A stretch of DNA of 64,000 bases from Flavobacteriales bacterium UBA4110 (GCA_002383165.1 DFXK01000018.1:1-64000); one strand, 5' to 3'. Positions 42,206-51,097 are shown, numbered from the stretch's first letter. Numbers and translations: made by a program. The notes: generated from the letters alone by a model not told the origin.

Positions 42206-43498
42206 ATGCAAAAAATATCAATATTCTGGTTTCGTCGTGATTTGCGATTGGAAGATAACAAAGGTTTGTCAGAAGCTCTGAAATCTGATAAAAAAATAAT
42301 TCCCATTTTTATTTTTGATAAGGACATTCTTGACCTTCTCGAAGATAAATATGACCGACGTGTTGATTACATTCATCAGGCATTGGAAAAAATCAATTCC
42401 GAATTGCTTGAGACTGGAACTTCTCTTCTTACTTTTTACGGAAAACCCAAGGATATATTCGCACAATTACATAAGGAATATGATATCCAATCGGTGTATT
42501 GCAACAGAGATTATGAACCTTCTGCCATCAAAAGAGATGATGAAATCAAGAATTTCCTAAACTCAGAAAATATTGAATTTTTTGATTTCAAAGACCAAGT
42601 GATTTTTGAGAAACATGAAGTTGCAAAAGACAACGGAGAACCTTACACAGTTTACACGCCTTATTCCAAAAAATGGAAAAAACTTCTAACAGAGGAAGAC
42701 TACAAGTCAGTTAAAATTAACAAAGACCAATTTCTGAAATTACCTTCAAACAAAATCCTAAATCTAAAAGATATCGGATTTGAGAAAACAGATTTTGATT
42801 TTGAAGAACCAAAACTGGAATCAAAAATTATTGATGTTTATGATGAAAAGCGAGATTTTCCTGCTCAGGATGCCACCACACATCTTGGAATTGCTCTGAG
42901 ATTCGGAACGATTTCTGTCAGAAAGTGTGTCAAATTTGCATTAAGTCATAACGAAACTTGGCTCAACGAATTGATTTGGAGGGAGTTTTTTATGCAAATC
43001 TTATTTCATTTCCCGAAAGTGGTGAAGTTTTGTTTCAAAGAAAAATATGAAAATATCCAATGGCGAAACAATGAGGCTGAATTTGAAAGATGGTGCAACG
43101 GCGAAACCGGCTATCCGATAGTAGATGCAGGAATGAAACAGCTGAACCAAACCGGAAGAATGCATAACAGAATCCGAATGGTGGTTGCCAGTTTCCTCAC
43201 GAAACATCTTTTGATAGACTGGCGATGGGGAGAAGCTTATTTTGCCAAGAAACTGTTGGATTACGATTTATCTGCCAATAACGGAAACTGGCAATGGGCA
43301 GCAGGCTGCGGTTGCGATGCCGCGCCTTATTTCCGGGTTTTTAATCCAGATGAGCAGACAAAAAAATTTGATAAAGATCTAAAATACATCCGAAAATGGA
43401 ATCCAGATTTTGAGAAAAAAGTTTTGGATGATAGAATCGTGGACCATAAGTTTGCCAGAGAAAGAGCTTTGGCAGCATATAAAAAGGGATTAAGCTAG
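42206..43498 (+). CDS. phrB: deoxyribodipyrimidine photolyase
   Basis: 430-residue photolyase/cryptochrome family flavoprotein. N-terminal antenna domain starts ISIFWFRRDLRLEDNKGL; the FAD domain has TTHLGIALRFGTISVR, NELIWREFFMQIL, WCNGETGYPIVDAGMKQL, GRMHNRIRMVVASFLTKHLLIDWRWGEAYF and SANNGNWQWAAGCGCDA with the conserved Trp and Asn residues. Most likely a class I CPD photolyase that uses blue light to split pyrimidine dimers; a 6-4 or DASH function cannot be ruled out. No clear promoter box. Confidence 0.93.
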   Translation: MQKISIFWFRRDLRLEDNKGLSEALKSDKKIIPIFIFDKDILDLLEDKYDRRVDYIHQALEKINSELLETGTSLLTFYGKPKDIFAQLHKEYDIQSVYCNRDYEPSAIKRDDEIKNFLNSENIEFFDFKDQVIFEKHEVAKDNGEPYTVYTPYSKKWKKLLTEEDYKSVKINKDQFLKLPSNKILNLKDIGFEKTDFDFEEPKLESKIIDVYDEKRDFPAQDATTHLGIALRFGTISVRKCVKFALSHNETWLNELIWREFFMQILFHFPKVVKFCFKEKYENIQWRNNEAEFERWCNGETGYPIVDAGMKQLNQTGRMHNRIRMVVASFLTKHLLIDWRWGEAYFAKKLLDYDLSANNGNWQWAAGCGCDAAPYFRVFNPDEQTKKFDKDLKYIRKWNPDFEKKVLDDRIVDHKFARERALAAYKKGLS

Positions 43499-43807
43499 TG
43501 GTTTTGAATCAAAAACTTTTAAAAATACTTCGATTGAATGAGAAAACCTAGATACCAGATGTTAGTAAAAATCCTTTTTTTTGCTTGGACTTTAAGAAGT
43601 TTGACTGGCAAAATCTGATGTGAAAAATTAAATCCACTTTTTAGGTTTACGACCACAGGTTCTGGAATGCAAATAACAGGTATGAGTTTTTTTCGGTTCT
43701 ATTTTGATTTTTAATTTATTTTATTTTCAGATTGTTACATAAAAATATTTTTATATCTTTGCACACTTAATATTTAATCGGGACGTGATCCCACAAATTT
43801 AAAATTT
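43499..43807. other. 309-bp intergenic region phrB/rpsP
   Basis: The first 220 bases hold no supported gene; a 26-codon frame at 43537 is not convincing. The last 80 bases carry the rpsP promoter and a small leader hairpin GGGA-CGTGA-TCCC (43780-43792), a possible site of ribosomal-protein feedback. Confidence 0.6.
43732..43761 (+). promoter_or_regulatory. rpsP promoter
   Basis: TTG (43732-43734), 19-base spacer, TATCTTTG (43754-43761). A textbook two-box Bacteroidota promoter. Leader about 40 bases with a short hairpin. Confidence 0.65.
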
Positions 43808-44365
43808 ATGTCAGTAAAAATCAGATTACAAAGACACGGGTCAAAAGGGAAACCTTTTTTCCACATCGTGGTTGCAGATTCAAGAGCTAGAAGAGATGGT
43901 AGATTCATCGAGAAACTAGGAACTTACAACCCAATTACTAACCCTGCAACAATTGACTTGAATGTTGATTCTGCTGTAAAGTGGTTAAACAACGGAGCTC
44001 AACCAACTGACACTGCAAGAGCTATCCTTTCTTACAAAGGTGCATTGTACAAAAAACACCTTCAAGGTGGTGTTGCTAAAGGTGCTTTTGACGAGGCTGA
44101 AGCTGAGAAGAGATTCGCTGCTTGGGTGGAGGCGAAAGATGCTAAAGTTCAAGGAAAAGTAGATGGTTTATCTACTGCTAAAGCTGATGCTAAAAAAGCT
44201 GCTCTAGAGGCTGAAGCTAAAGTAAACCAAGCAAGAATTGATGCTGCTGTAAAAGCAGAAGCTGATGCTAAAGCTGCTGAAGAGGCTGCTAATGCACCTG
44301 CTGAAGAAGTTGCAACAGAGGAACCAGCTGCTGAAGCAGAAGGAACTGAAGAAACTCAGGCTTAA
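43808..44365 (+). CDS. rpsP: 30S ribosomal protein S16 with long C-terminal tail
   Basis: 185 residues. The first 80 or so are a complete S16: VKIRLQRHGSKGKPFFHIVVADSRARRDGRFIEKLGTYNP, then DSAVKWLNNGAQPTDTARAILSYKGALYKKHL. The rest is an Ala/Glu/Lys-rich extension (about 100 residues, ending AEGTEETQA) that most bacteria lack but which is common in Bacteroidota. It likely forms a flexible or helical tail on the 30S surface; function unknown. Codons are strongly biased as expected for a highly expressed gene. A strong terminator follows. Confidence 0.97.
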   Translation: MSVKIRLQRHGSKGKPFFHIVVADSRARRDGRFIEKLGTYNPITNPATIDLNVDSAVKWLNNGAQPTDTARAILSYKGALYKKHLQGGVAKGAFDEAEAEKRFAAWVEAKDAKVQGKVDGLSTAKADAKKAALEAEAKVNQARIDAAVKAEADAKAAEEAANAPAEEVATEEPAAEAEGTEETQA

Positions 44366-44386
44366 TTCTTTTACAAAAGATACAAA

Positions 44387-44420
44387 ACAAAGACACGATT
44401 TTTCGTGTCTTTGTTGTTTT
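44387..44420 (+). terminator. terminator of rpsP
   Basis: Perfect 12-bp arms ACAAAGACACGA / TCGTGTCTTTGT, TTTT loop, then TGTTTTTT. It separates rpsP from rimM. Confidence 0.85.
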
Positions 44421-44446
44421 TTAACTTCAAACCTTCAAGGTTTTTT

Positions 44447-44454
44447 TATATTTA
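44447..44454 (+). promoter_or_regulatory. possible -7 element of rimM, leaderless type
   Basis: TATATTTA matches TAnnTTTG except for the last base and ends 4 bases before the rimM ATG. Confidence 0.35.
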
Positions 44455-44458
44455 TGGA

Positions 44459-45001
44459 ATGAGAAAAGAAGATTGCTATTTTTTAGGAACAATTACCAGA
44501 ACACACGGATTACAAGGGAATGTTATCTTAAAACTGGATACAGATCAACCTGAGATGTACAACAAATTGGAATCTATTTTTGTGGAAGTCAATGGTTTAT
44601 TGGTTCCTTTTTTTGTGGAAAAACAATCCTGGTCCAAAGCCGATACCAAAATTATTTCTTTCAAAAATTCTTCCGAAGCCTTGGTGAATCAATCGATTGG
44701 AAAAGGCGTTTATCTTCCGCTCTCTACTCTACCGCCACTGACTGGAAAAAAATTCTATTATCACGAAGTAATTGGTTTCGAAATCCGTGAAGCTGATGGA
44801 AAAACCTGTGGTAATATTGTATCCATCAATGACCAAACGGCTCAAAATTATTTCATTCTAGACCTTGCCGGAAAAGAAATCATCATCCCGATTATCCGAG
44901 ACTGGATTTTGGAAGTAAATCGCGAAGAGAAATTTATCCAAATGTTTCTGCCAGAAGGTTTGATGGATGTTTTCTTGGTTCCTTCTAAAAAAGATGAGTA
45001 A
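44459..45001 (+). CDS. rimM: 16S rRNA processing protein RimM
   Basis: 180 residues. The start MRKEDCYFLGTITRTHGLQGNVILKLDTD is the typical RimM N terminus (the GxxGEV-like pattern); the PRC-barrel half has FYYHEVIGFEIREADGKTCGNI, ELAGKEIIIPIIRDWI-like and FLPEGLMDVF. It helps mature the 30S head together with S19. A longer frame starts 18 codons earlier inside the rpsP terminator region and is rejected. Adjacent to rpsP as in many bacteria, but separated from it by a terminator. Confidence 0.93.
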   Translation: MRKEDCYFLGTITRTHGLQGNVILKLDTDQPEMYNKLESIFVEVNGLLVPFFVEKQSWSKADTKIISFKNSSEALVNQSIGKGVYLPLSTLPPLTGKKFYYHEVIGFEIREADGKTCGNIVSINDQTAQNYFILDLAGKEIIIPIIRDWILEVNREEKFIQMFLPEGLMDVFLVPSKKDE

Positions 45002-45052
45002 ACAACATTAACACCAGAACTATTGAAACGCAGCTTTATCTGCATTTTTTAG

Positions 45053-45060
45053 TACATTTG
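45053..45060 (+). promoter_or_regulatory. -7 promoter element of asnS
   Basis: TACATTTG, exact TAnnTTTG. It implies a leader of about 70 bases that contains the hairpin at 45085-45105. Confidence 0.45.
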
Positions 45061-45084
45061 CAATCACTAATTTTAAACCATCAA

Positions 45085-45105
45085 ACACCATTGTTTAAAT
45101 GGTGT
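45085..45105 (+). promoter_or_regulatory. asnS leader hairpin
   Basis: Perfect 8-bp arms ACACCATT / AATGGTGT with a GTTTA loop, 32 bases before the asnS ATG. It lacks a T-run directly after it, so it is a leader structure or a protein-binding palindrome, not a clear terminator. Confidence 0.45.
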
Positions 45106-45136
45106 ATTTCGATTTGAAAATATATTTTATCTAAAG

Positions 45137-46585
45137 ATGAAAAGACAAACAATTAAAGACCTTTTGGCAGATTACAAAAAAGTATTACATCACGATATCA
45201 CCGTTCAGGGTTGGGTTCGTGCGTTTCGTTCCAATCGCTTTATCGCATTGAATGACGGTTCTACGATTAATAATTTGCAAGTTGTAGTAGATTTTGAAAA
45301 TTTCGACGAAGAAACTATCAAGAAAATCAATACGGCTTCGTCTTTGAAAGTTGTAGGTGAAGTTGTGGAAAGCCAAGGTGCAGGTCAAACTGTAGAAATC
45401 ATCGCTAAGAAAATCACTGTTCTTGGAGATAATTTCTTTGACGAATTACAGGCAACTATTCTTCAACCTAAAAAACACAGTTTGGAGAAATTGCGTGAGC
45501 AAGCGCATTTGAGATTCAGAACCAATTTGTTTGGCGCAGTTTTCAGAGTGCGTCACGCTGTGAGTTTTGCAATCCACTCTTTCTTCAATCAAAATCAGTT
45601 TTTCTACATCAACACGCCTGTAATTACGGGAGCTGATGCAGAAGGAGCTGGCGAAATGTTCGGTGTTACGAATTTTGACCTTGATAATATTCCAAAAACA
45701 GAAGACGGAAAAATCGATTTTACTCAGGATTTCTTTGGAAAGAAAACCAACCTGACGGTTTCCGGACAATTGGAAGGTGAAACTGCGGCAATGGGATTGG
45801 GAAGGATTTATACTTTCGGACCAACTTTCCGTGCAGAAAACTCCAATACAACGCGTCACTTAGCCGAATTCTGGATGATAGAGCCGGAAGTGGCTTTCAA
45901 TAATTTGGAAGACAACATCGATTTGGCAGAAGATTTCTTGAAATATGTGATTAAATATGTTTTGGACAATTGCAAAGATGATTTGGAATTCTTAGACAAA
46001 CGTTTTGAAGAAGAGCAAAAACAGAAACCGGAAAAAGAAAGAGCGAAAGAAGGCCTTATCGAAAAGCTGGAAAATGTGATTGCAAAAAGATTCAAGAGAG
46101 TTTCTTATACAGAAGCAATTGAGATTTTATTGAATTCTAAAGAAAACAAAAAAGGAAAATTCCAATATCCTGTTGAGAAATGGGGAACAGATTTACAGTC
46201 TGAGCACGAAAGATTCTTGGTAGAGAAACATTTCGAAAGCCCAGTTGTTTTATTTGATTACCCGAAAGAAATCAAAGCTTTCTATATGAAACTGAACGAT
46301 GATAATAAAACCGTTGCTGCAATGGACGTTCTTTTCCCGGGCATTGGCGAAATCATTGGTGGTTCTGAAAGAGAAGCCAGATTGGATGTTCTGAAAACAA
46401 AAATGGCAGAAATGCACGTTGACGAGCACGAACTTTGGTGGTATCTTGACACAAGAAAATTCGGTTCTGTTCCACACGCCGGATTTGGTTTAGGCTTGGA
46501 AAGATTGGTTCTTTTCGTAACAGGAATGACCAACATCAGAGACGTGATTCCTTTCCCTAGAACGCCTAAAAATGCAGAATTTTAA
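45137..46585 (+). CDS. asnS: asparagine--tRNA ligase
   Basis: 482-residue class IIb synthetase. OB-fold anticodon domain (VQGWVRAFRSNRFIALNDGSTINNLQVV), motif 2 area FGPTFRAENSNTTRHLAEFWMIEPE, and motif 3 GFGLGLERLVLF. An insert of about 60 charged residues (FEEEQKQKPEKERAKEGLIEKLE) lies between motifs 2 and 3. AsnRS is distinguished from AspRS by the AENSNTxRHLAEFWMIEPE and GEIIGGSERE stretches. The leader has a palindrome and the gene ends in a perfect terminator. Confidence 0.96.
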   Translation: MKRQTIKDLLADYKKVLHHDITVQGWVRAFRSNRFIALNDGSTINNLQVVVDFENFDEETIKKINTASSLKVVGEVVESQGAGQTVEIIAKKITVLGDNFFDELQATILQPKKHSLEKLREQAHLRFRTNLFGAVFRVRHAVSFAIHSFFNQNQFFYINTPVITGADAEGAGEMFGVTNFDLDNIPKTEDGKIDFTQDFFGKKTNLTVSGQLEGETAAMGLGRIYTFGPTFRAENSNTTRHLAEFWMIEPEVAFNNLEDNIDLAEDFLKYVIKYVLDNCKDDLEFLDKRFEEEQKQKPEKERAKEGLIEKLENVIAKRFKRVSYTEAIEILLNSKENKKGKFQYPVEKWGTDLQSEHERFLVEKHFESPVVLFDYPKEIKAFYMKLNDDNKTVAAMDVLFPGIGEIIGGSEREARLDVLKTKMAEMHVDEHELWWYLDTRKFGSVPHAGFGLGLERLVLFVTGMTNIRDVIPFPRTPKNAEF

Positions 46586-46607
46586 GCATTAATTAAATAT
46601 AAAAATC

Positions 46608-46641
46608 AAAATTCCTTCAGTTTCAATTGAAGGAATTTTTT
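46608..46641 (+). terminator. terminator of asnS
   Basis: Perfect 12-bp arms AAAATTCCTTCA / TGAAGGAATTTT with 8-base loop, then T's. The -7 box of the toxin-antitoxin operon starts 3 bases after it. Confidence 0.85.
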
Positions 46642-46643
46642 AT

Positions 46644-46651
46644 TAACTTTG
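46644..46651 (+). promoter_or_regulatory. -7 promoter element of the toxin-antitoxin operon
   Basis: TAACTTTG, exact TAnnTTTG, immediately behind the asnS terminator; the -33 region would lie in the terminator stem. Leader about 10-12 bases. Confidence 0.5.
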
Positions 46652-46666
46652 ATAAAAATTGAACTG

Positions 46667-46885
46667 ATGGAAAATCTAATCATTTATCCTGAAAACCAAA
46701 AACAACTTCAGATTCTGAAATCTCTATTAGAAGAAATGAAAATTAAATTTAAAAGTGAAGAACAAGTTGAAGAGCTTCTGGACTGGCAAAAAAAGCTAAT
46801 TGATGAAGGATTGAAAGATGCTAAAGAAGGAAGATTGTTGTCCAGAGAGGAAGTGGATAAGAGAATTGAGGAATGTTTCAAATAA
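46667..46885 (+). CDS. type II antitoxin (DUF2683-like)
   Basis: 72 residues: beta strand NLIIYPENQKQLQILKSLLEEMKIKFK followed by charged helices ending SREEVDKRIEECFK. This is the usual look of small Bacteroidota antitoxins of the DUF2683 type paired with RelE/ParE toxins. The stop overlaps the toxin start by 13 bases, implying coupled translation. A longer frame starts six codons upstream but overlaps the promoter. Expected to block the toxin and repress the operon; not directly shown. Confidence 0.8.
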   Translation: MENLIIYPENQKQLQILKSLLEEMKIKFKSEEQVEELLDWQKKLIDEGLKDAKEGRLLSREEVDKRIEECFK

Positions 46886-47166
46886 GCTGGACTAAAAAAG
46901 CTGAAGCACAGCTAAGAAATACTTTACTTTATTGGAATGAGCATAACAAATCAACCTCATATTCCAAAAAACTAGCAAAGGAAGTGCGTAAGAAACAAGA
47001 TTTTTTAATTAGCAACCCAAATTCAGGAACACCAGTTAATTACAATTCAGTTTTCAAAATTCAAATATTAAAAGTATTCTCATTAATATACAAAATGGAA
47101 AAACAGAATATTACAATAATAGCTTTCTGGGACAACAGAAGAAATCCAGAAAATTTAGAATTATAA
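46873..47166 (+). CDS. type II toxin, RelE/ParE superfamily
   Basis: 97 residues: FQISWTKKAEAQLRNTLLYWNEHNKSTSYSKKLAKEV is the N-terminal strand and helices of ParE/RelE, and the end NITIIAFWDNRRNPENLEL has the FWDNRRNP pattern of ParE-type toxins. ParE members poison DNA gyrase, RelE members cut mRNA on the ribosome; the FWDNR ending favours the ParE/YoeB-like mixed group found in Bacteroidota, target undecided. Second gene of the operon, followed by a terminator. Confidence 0.85.
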   Translation: MFQISWTKKAEAQLRNTLLYWNEHNKSTSYSKKLAKEVRKKQDFLISNPNSGTPVNYNSVFKIQILKVFSLIYKMEKQNITIIAFWDNRRNPENLEL

Positions 47167-47180
47167 ATTCAAAAATACTC

Positions 47181-47210
47181 AAATCCCATTCTTATCGAGT
47201 GGGATTTTTT
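47181..47210 (+). terminator. terminator of the toxin-antitoxin operon
   Basis: AAATCCCA / TGGGATTT arms, 11-base loop, run of T. The module is thus enclosed by two terminators. Confidence 0.8.
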
Positions 47211-47243
47211 ATTGATAAAAGCTCAGGAAAAAATTAAATTCCA

Positions 47244-47251
47244 TAAATTTG
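47244..47251 (+). promoter_or_regulatory. -7 promoter element of M13 peptidase gene
   Basis: TAAATTTG, exact TAnnTTTG, 21 bases before the ATG. Confidence 0.5.
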
Positions 47252-47272
47252 AAAGTATTAAAATAAATCTCA

Positions 47273-49354
47273 ATGAAAAAAATCAGTGTTTACATCTTGA
47301 CTTTGGCAGCAACATTTTTTCTAGAATCTTGCTCTACATCACAGAAAACCCAAGTAGAAGAACCTAAAAAAGAAGTAGAAATGCCAAAGGAAATCAAAGA
47401 AGAAGGACTTAATATTTCTTATATGGACAAATCTGTAAGACCTCAAGATGATTTCTATAATTATGTTAATGGTGGTTGGATGAAAACAGCGGTTATTCCT
47501 TCGGATAAACCAAGTTGGGGTTCATTCAACGCATTGAGAGAAGATGTCGATGTAGCGTCATTGGATATTTTGAAAAAAATTCTTTCGGAAAAATTCAGTT
47601 CTAATTCTGAAGGCGAAAAAATCCAGGCACTTTATGGAACTTTCATCGATTGGAATAAGAGAAATGCAGAAGGCATCAAACCTATCAAATCTCAATTAGC
47701 AAAAATCGATGCGATTAAAAATGTAAAAGATTTACAAAAATATCTTATCGAAGCGACTCCTTCAGGTGACAACCCTTTTTATGGATGGCGAGTGGGTGCA
47801 GATATGAAAAATTCTGTGATGAATGCTGTTTATCTTGGCGGACCAAGTTTAGGTTTGGGTAAAGATTACTATCAAAAAGTAAATGATGCCAACACCAAAA
47901 CTTTGGCTGAATATAAAAACTATGTTGCGAAACTTGAAACAGTTCTTGGAAATAAAACTCCTGATGCAACCGCTCAGCAAATTGTAGATTTTGAAAAAAA
48001 GTTGGCTCAAGACCTTCTGACTTTGGAACAAGGACGTGATGCGAATTTGCGTTACAATCCAAAAACAATAGAGGAATTAAAACCGCTAGTAAAAAATGTT
48101 AATCTTCCAGGTTACGTAAAATCAGTTGGAGTTAACACAGAAAAAGTGATTATTGGCGAATTGAAATATTATCAAAACATGGACTCTTGGATGACCGATA
48201 AAAACATTGGACTCATCAAAGAGTATATGAAGTACGACCTTTTGAATAACAACGCAGGAAATCTGGACCAAAACCTTGATAACACCCGTTTCGATTTTTA
48301 TTCCAAATATTTGCAAGGTCAGCAGGAACAGCGTTCTATGGAAAAACGTGGACTAGGCGTTGTTAACAGTGTTTTAGGGGAGGCTTTTGGGAAATTATAT
48401 GTGGAGAAATATTTCCCAGCAGAAGCGAAAAAAAAGATGGAAACTTATGTAGATTACATCAAAAAATCGTTCAAGCTGCACATAGAAAATCTGGATTGGA
48501 TGTCACCTGTCACCAAAGAAAAAGCGCTGGAAAAATTAGCCAAATTCAAGGTAAAGATTGCTTATCCGGACAAATGGAAAGATTATTCTAAACTAAAATT
48601 GACTCTTGATTCCAATGGCGGAAGCTATTACAATAATCTTGAGAAAATCTCTGAGTGGAATTACGCAAAAAATCTTGACAAAGTAGGAAAACCAGTTGAT
48701 AAAACTGAGTGGGGAATGTCACCGCAAACTGTGAACGCTTACTACAGTTCTTCCAATAACGAGATTGTTTTCCCAGCGGCGATCCTTCAGCCTCCGTTTT
48801 TCAATTTTAAAGCAGACCCTGCGGTTAACTTTGGCGGAATTGGTGGTGTAATCGGTCACGAGATTTCTCACGGATTCGATGACAGCGGTTCAAGGTTTGA
48901 TGGAGATGGAAATCTGAACAATTGGTGGACAGAAAGCGACAGAAAAAACTTTGATGCCAAGGTGGGACAATTGGCTGCTCAATATAATAAATACGAACCT
49001 GTGAAAGGTAGTTTTGTCAATGGAAAATTCACCAGTGGCGAGAATATTGGAGACTTGGGCGGAATCAATGTTGCGTACACGGCGTTGCAAATGTACTTGA
49101 AGGACCACGGAAATCCTGGAGAAATAAGTGGACTGACCCAAGACCAAAGATTTTTTATGAGTTGGGCAACTGTTTGGAGAACCAAATCTACAGACAAATA
49201 TATGACCAATCAGGTAAAAACAGACCCACATTCGCCGGGTTATTACAGAAGTTTTGGACCTTTGGTTAATATGGATGCGTTCCAAAAAGCGTTTGATATT
49301 AAACCGGGAGACAAGTTGTATGTGGCTCCGGAAAAACGCATAAAAATCTGGTAA
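47273..49354 (+). CDS. M13 family zinc metallopeptidase (neprilysin/PepO-like)
   Basis: 693 residues. N-terminal lipobox-like LESCS predicts a lipid anchor at about Cys20. The M13 N domain begins MDKSVRPQDDFYNYVNGGWMKT; the catalytic part has the substrate motif NAYYSSSNNEIVFPAAILQPPFF, HExxH in GGVIGHEISHGFDDSGSRFD (about residue 527), and the third zinc ligand in GENIGDLGGINVAY. The end carries the conserved ...SPGYYRSFGPLVNMDAFQKAF. It should cut peptides in the periplasm or at the surface. Stand-alone gene with promoter and terminator. Confidence 0.96.
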   Translation: MKKISVYILTLAATFFLESCSTSQKTQVEEPKKEVEMPKEIKEEGLNISYMDKSVRPQDDFYNYVNGGWMKTAVIPSDKPSWGSFNALREDVDVASLDILKKILSEKFSSNSEGEKIQALYGTFIDWNKRNAEGIKPIKSQLAKIDAIKNVKDLQKYLIEATPSGDNPFYGWRVGADMKNSVMNAVYLGGPSLGLGKDYYQKVNDANTKTLAEYKNYVAKLETVLGNKTPDATAQQIVDFEKKLAQDLLTLEQGRDANLRYNPKTIEELKPLVKNVNLPGYVKSVGVNTEKVIIGELKYYQNMDSWMTDKNIGLIKEYMKYDLLNNNAGNLDQNLDNTRFDFYSKYLQGQQEQRSMEKRGLGVVNSVLGEAFGKLYVEKYFPAEAKKKMETYVDYIKKSFKLHIENLDWMSPVTKEKALEKLAKFKVKIAYPDKWKDYSKLKLTLDSNGGSYYNNLEKISEWNYAKNLDKVGKPVDKTEWGMSPQTVNAYYSSSNNEIVFPAAILQPPFFNFKADPAVNFGGIGGVIGHEISHGFDDSGSRFDGDGNLNNWWTESDRKNFDAKVGQLAAQYNKYEPVKGSFVNGKFTSGENIGDLGGINVAYTALQMYLKDHGNPGEISGLTQDQRFFMSWATVWRTKSTDKYMTNQVKTDPHSPGYYRSFGPLVNMDAFQKAFDIKPGDKLYVAPEKRIKIW

Positions 49355-49364
49355 AAACCAAAGA

Positions 49365-49398
49365 AAAAACCTTTAGAAATCCTGAAGGTTTTTTTTTA
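49365..49398 (+). terminator. terminator of M13 peptidase gene
   Basis: AAAAACCTT / AAGGTTTTT arms with an 11-base loop followed by nine or more T. Confidence 0.8.
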
Positions 49399-49499
49399 TG
49401 TTAAATATCATTCATCAAAAATCGTGCTAAACTTGTTGTTTTTAAAAAATATTTTTCTAACTTCGTAAAGTTGACATTAATCGACAAACACCAAAAATT

Positions 49500-50963
49500 A
49501 TGCTAAAGCAAAATCTACAAATGCGACTTGGCCAAAAATTGGCCCCTCAACAGATTCAGTTGATGAAATTGATTCAGCTACACACACTTGAATTTGAAGA
49601 AGAACTGGAAAGAGAACTTGAGGAAAATCCTGCTTTAGAAAAAGTAGCAGACGAAAATACGGAAGAAGATTATTCCAAAGCAGATGAAGAATACGAAAAT
49701 GAAGGCAATGAAAGCATCGAAACAGATTTCGATGTAGATCAATATCTTTATGATGACGAACCAAGTTACAAAACTGCTAGTAGCAACTACTCTGCCGACG
49801 ATGAAGAGTTCGACAACCAATCTCTTCTTACTGAAGGACAGACACTCTATGATTATCTCTTAGAACAAATCCGTCTTTCCAATATTGATGATGAAGATTT
49901 GAAAATCGCTGAATATATTATCGGAAACCTTGATACAGATGGTTACCTGAGAAGAGAAATCAAATCTATTGTTGATGATTTAGCTTTCTCACAAGGGATT
50001 TACACAACCATTGAAAAAGTAACTGAGGTTCTTGAAAATTACGTTCAAAAACTCGACCCGCCAGGTGTTGGCGCAAGAGACCTTAGAGAATGTTTGCTTT
50101 TACAGATTGAAAAAAAAGTAAGTTCTAATCCATCTATTATACTTGCAGGAAATATTCTGAGAAATCAATTTGAAGCGCTAGCGAATAAACATTACAATAA
50201 AATTCTTCAGAAGTATGATATTGAAGAAGAAGATCTGAAGGATGCCTTGGACGAAATCTCAAGACTTTCACCTAAAGTCGGCGGGAACTTTGACACCCAA
50301 ACCATAACGATTAATCAGGAGATCATTCCGGACTTTGTTATTCAAATCAAGGACAACCAAGTCATTCCGTCACTTAATAATAAAAACGCACCAACGCTAC
50401 GAGTATCTGAGGAATATAAAGAAATATTAACCACTTACTCTCACGATAAAAAATCGGCAGAGCATAAACAAGCTGCGCTTTTCATTAAACAAAAACTGGA
50501 TGCAGCCAAATGGTACATTGACGCCATCAACCAAAGACAAAACACCTTACTGCAAACCATTACTGCGATTGTGAAACTTCAGAAAGACTATTTTTTATCT
50601 GGAGATGAAAAAAATATAAAACCAATGATTCTTAAAGATGTAGCTGATATTACTGGTTTTGACATTTCCACAATTTCCAGAGTAGTAAAAAGCAAATACG
50701 CAGATACTCCGAACGGTATTGTTTATCTTAAAAATCTGTTTTCCGACTCATTGACCAATGATGACGGCGAAGAAGTTTCTACTAAAGAGATCAAACAACA
50801 CCTGCAGGAAGCCATCGATAAAGAGAATAAAAGAAAACCATACACAGATGACGCTCTTGTGGGAATACTTAAAGAAAAAGGTTACAATATAGCAAGAAGA
50901 ACAATTGCAAAATACCGTGAACAACTTAATATTCCGGTAGCAAGACTCAGAAAAGAACTATAA
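49500..50963 (+). CDS. rpoN: RNA polymerase sigma-54 factor
   Basis: 487 residues. Region I is Gln/Leu-rich (LQMRLGQKLAPQQIQLMKLIQLHTLEFEEELERELEENPALE), region II is acidic (EENTEEDYSKADEEYENEGNE), and region III ends in the RpoN box ARRTIAKYREQLNIPVARLRKEL. It recruits RNA polymerase to -24/-12 promoters and needs AAA+ activators, none of which are in the window. Sigma-54 is present in many but not all Flavobacteriia. A weak TAACTTCG box lies upstream; a terminator follows. Confidence 0.97.
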   Translation: MLKQNLQMRLGQKLAPQQIQLMKLIQLHTLEFEEELERELEENPALEKVADENTEEDYSKADEEYENEGNESIETDFDVDQYLYDDEPSYKTASSNYSADDEEFDNQSLLTEGQTLYDYLLEQIRLSNIDDEDLKIAEYIIGNLDTDGYLRREIKSIVDDLAFSQGIYTTIEKVTEVLENYVQKLDPPGVGARDLRECLLLQIEKKVSSNPSIILAGNILRNQFEALANKHYNKILQKYDIEEEDLKDALDEISRLSPKVGGNFDTQTITINQEIIPDFVIQIKDNQVIPSLNNKNAPTLRVSEEYKEILTTYSHDKKSAEHKQAALFIKQKLDAAKWYIDAINQRQNTLLQTITAIVKLQKDYFLSGDEKNIKPMILKDVADITGFDISTISRVVKSKYADTPNGIVYLKNLFSDSLTNDDGEEVSTKEIKQHLQEAIDKENKRKPYTDDALVGILKEKGYNIARRTIAKYREQLNIPVARLRKEL

Positions 50964-50990
50964 AAAAATCCCGAAATTTTCGGGATTTTT
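50964..50990 (+). terminator. terminator of rpoN
   Basis: AAAAATCCCG / CGGGATTTTT arms with a 7-base loop. Confidence 0.85.
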
Positions 50991-51097
50991 ATTTTATACA
51001 AACTGTGTTTTTATTAACAAATCCTTAACGTTATTTAGAAACATTACAAACTATATTTTTCTGACATTTCTCAATGTGATATGATTCAACTATTTTC

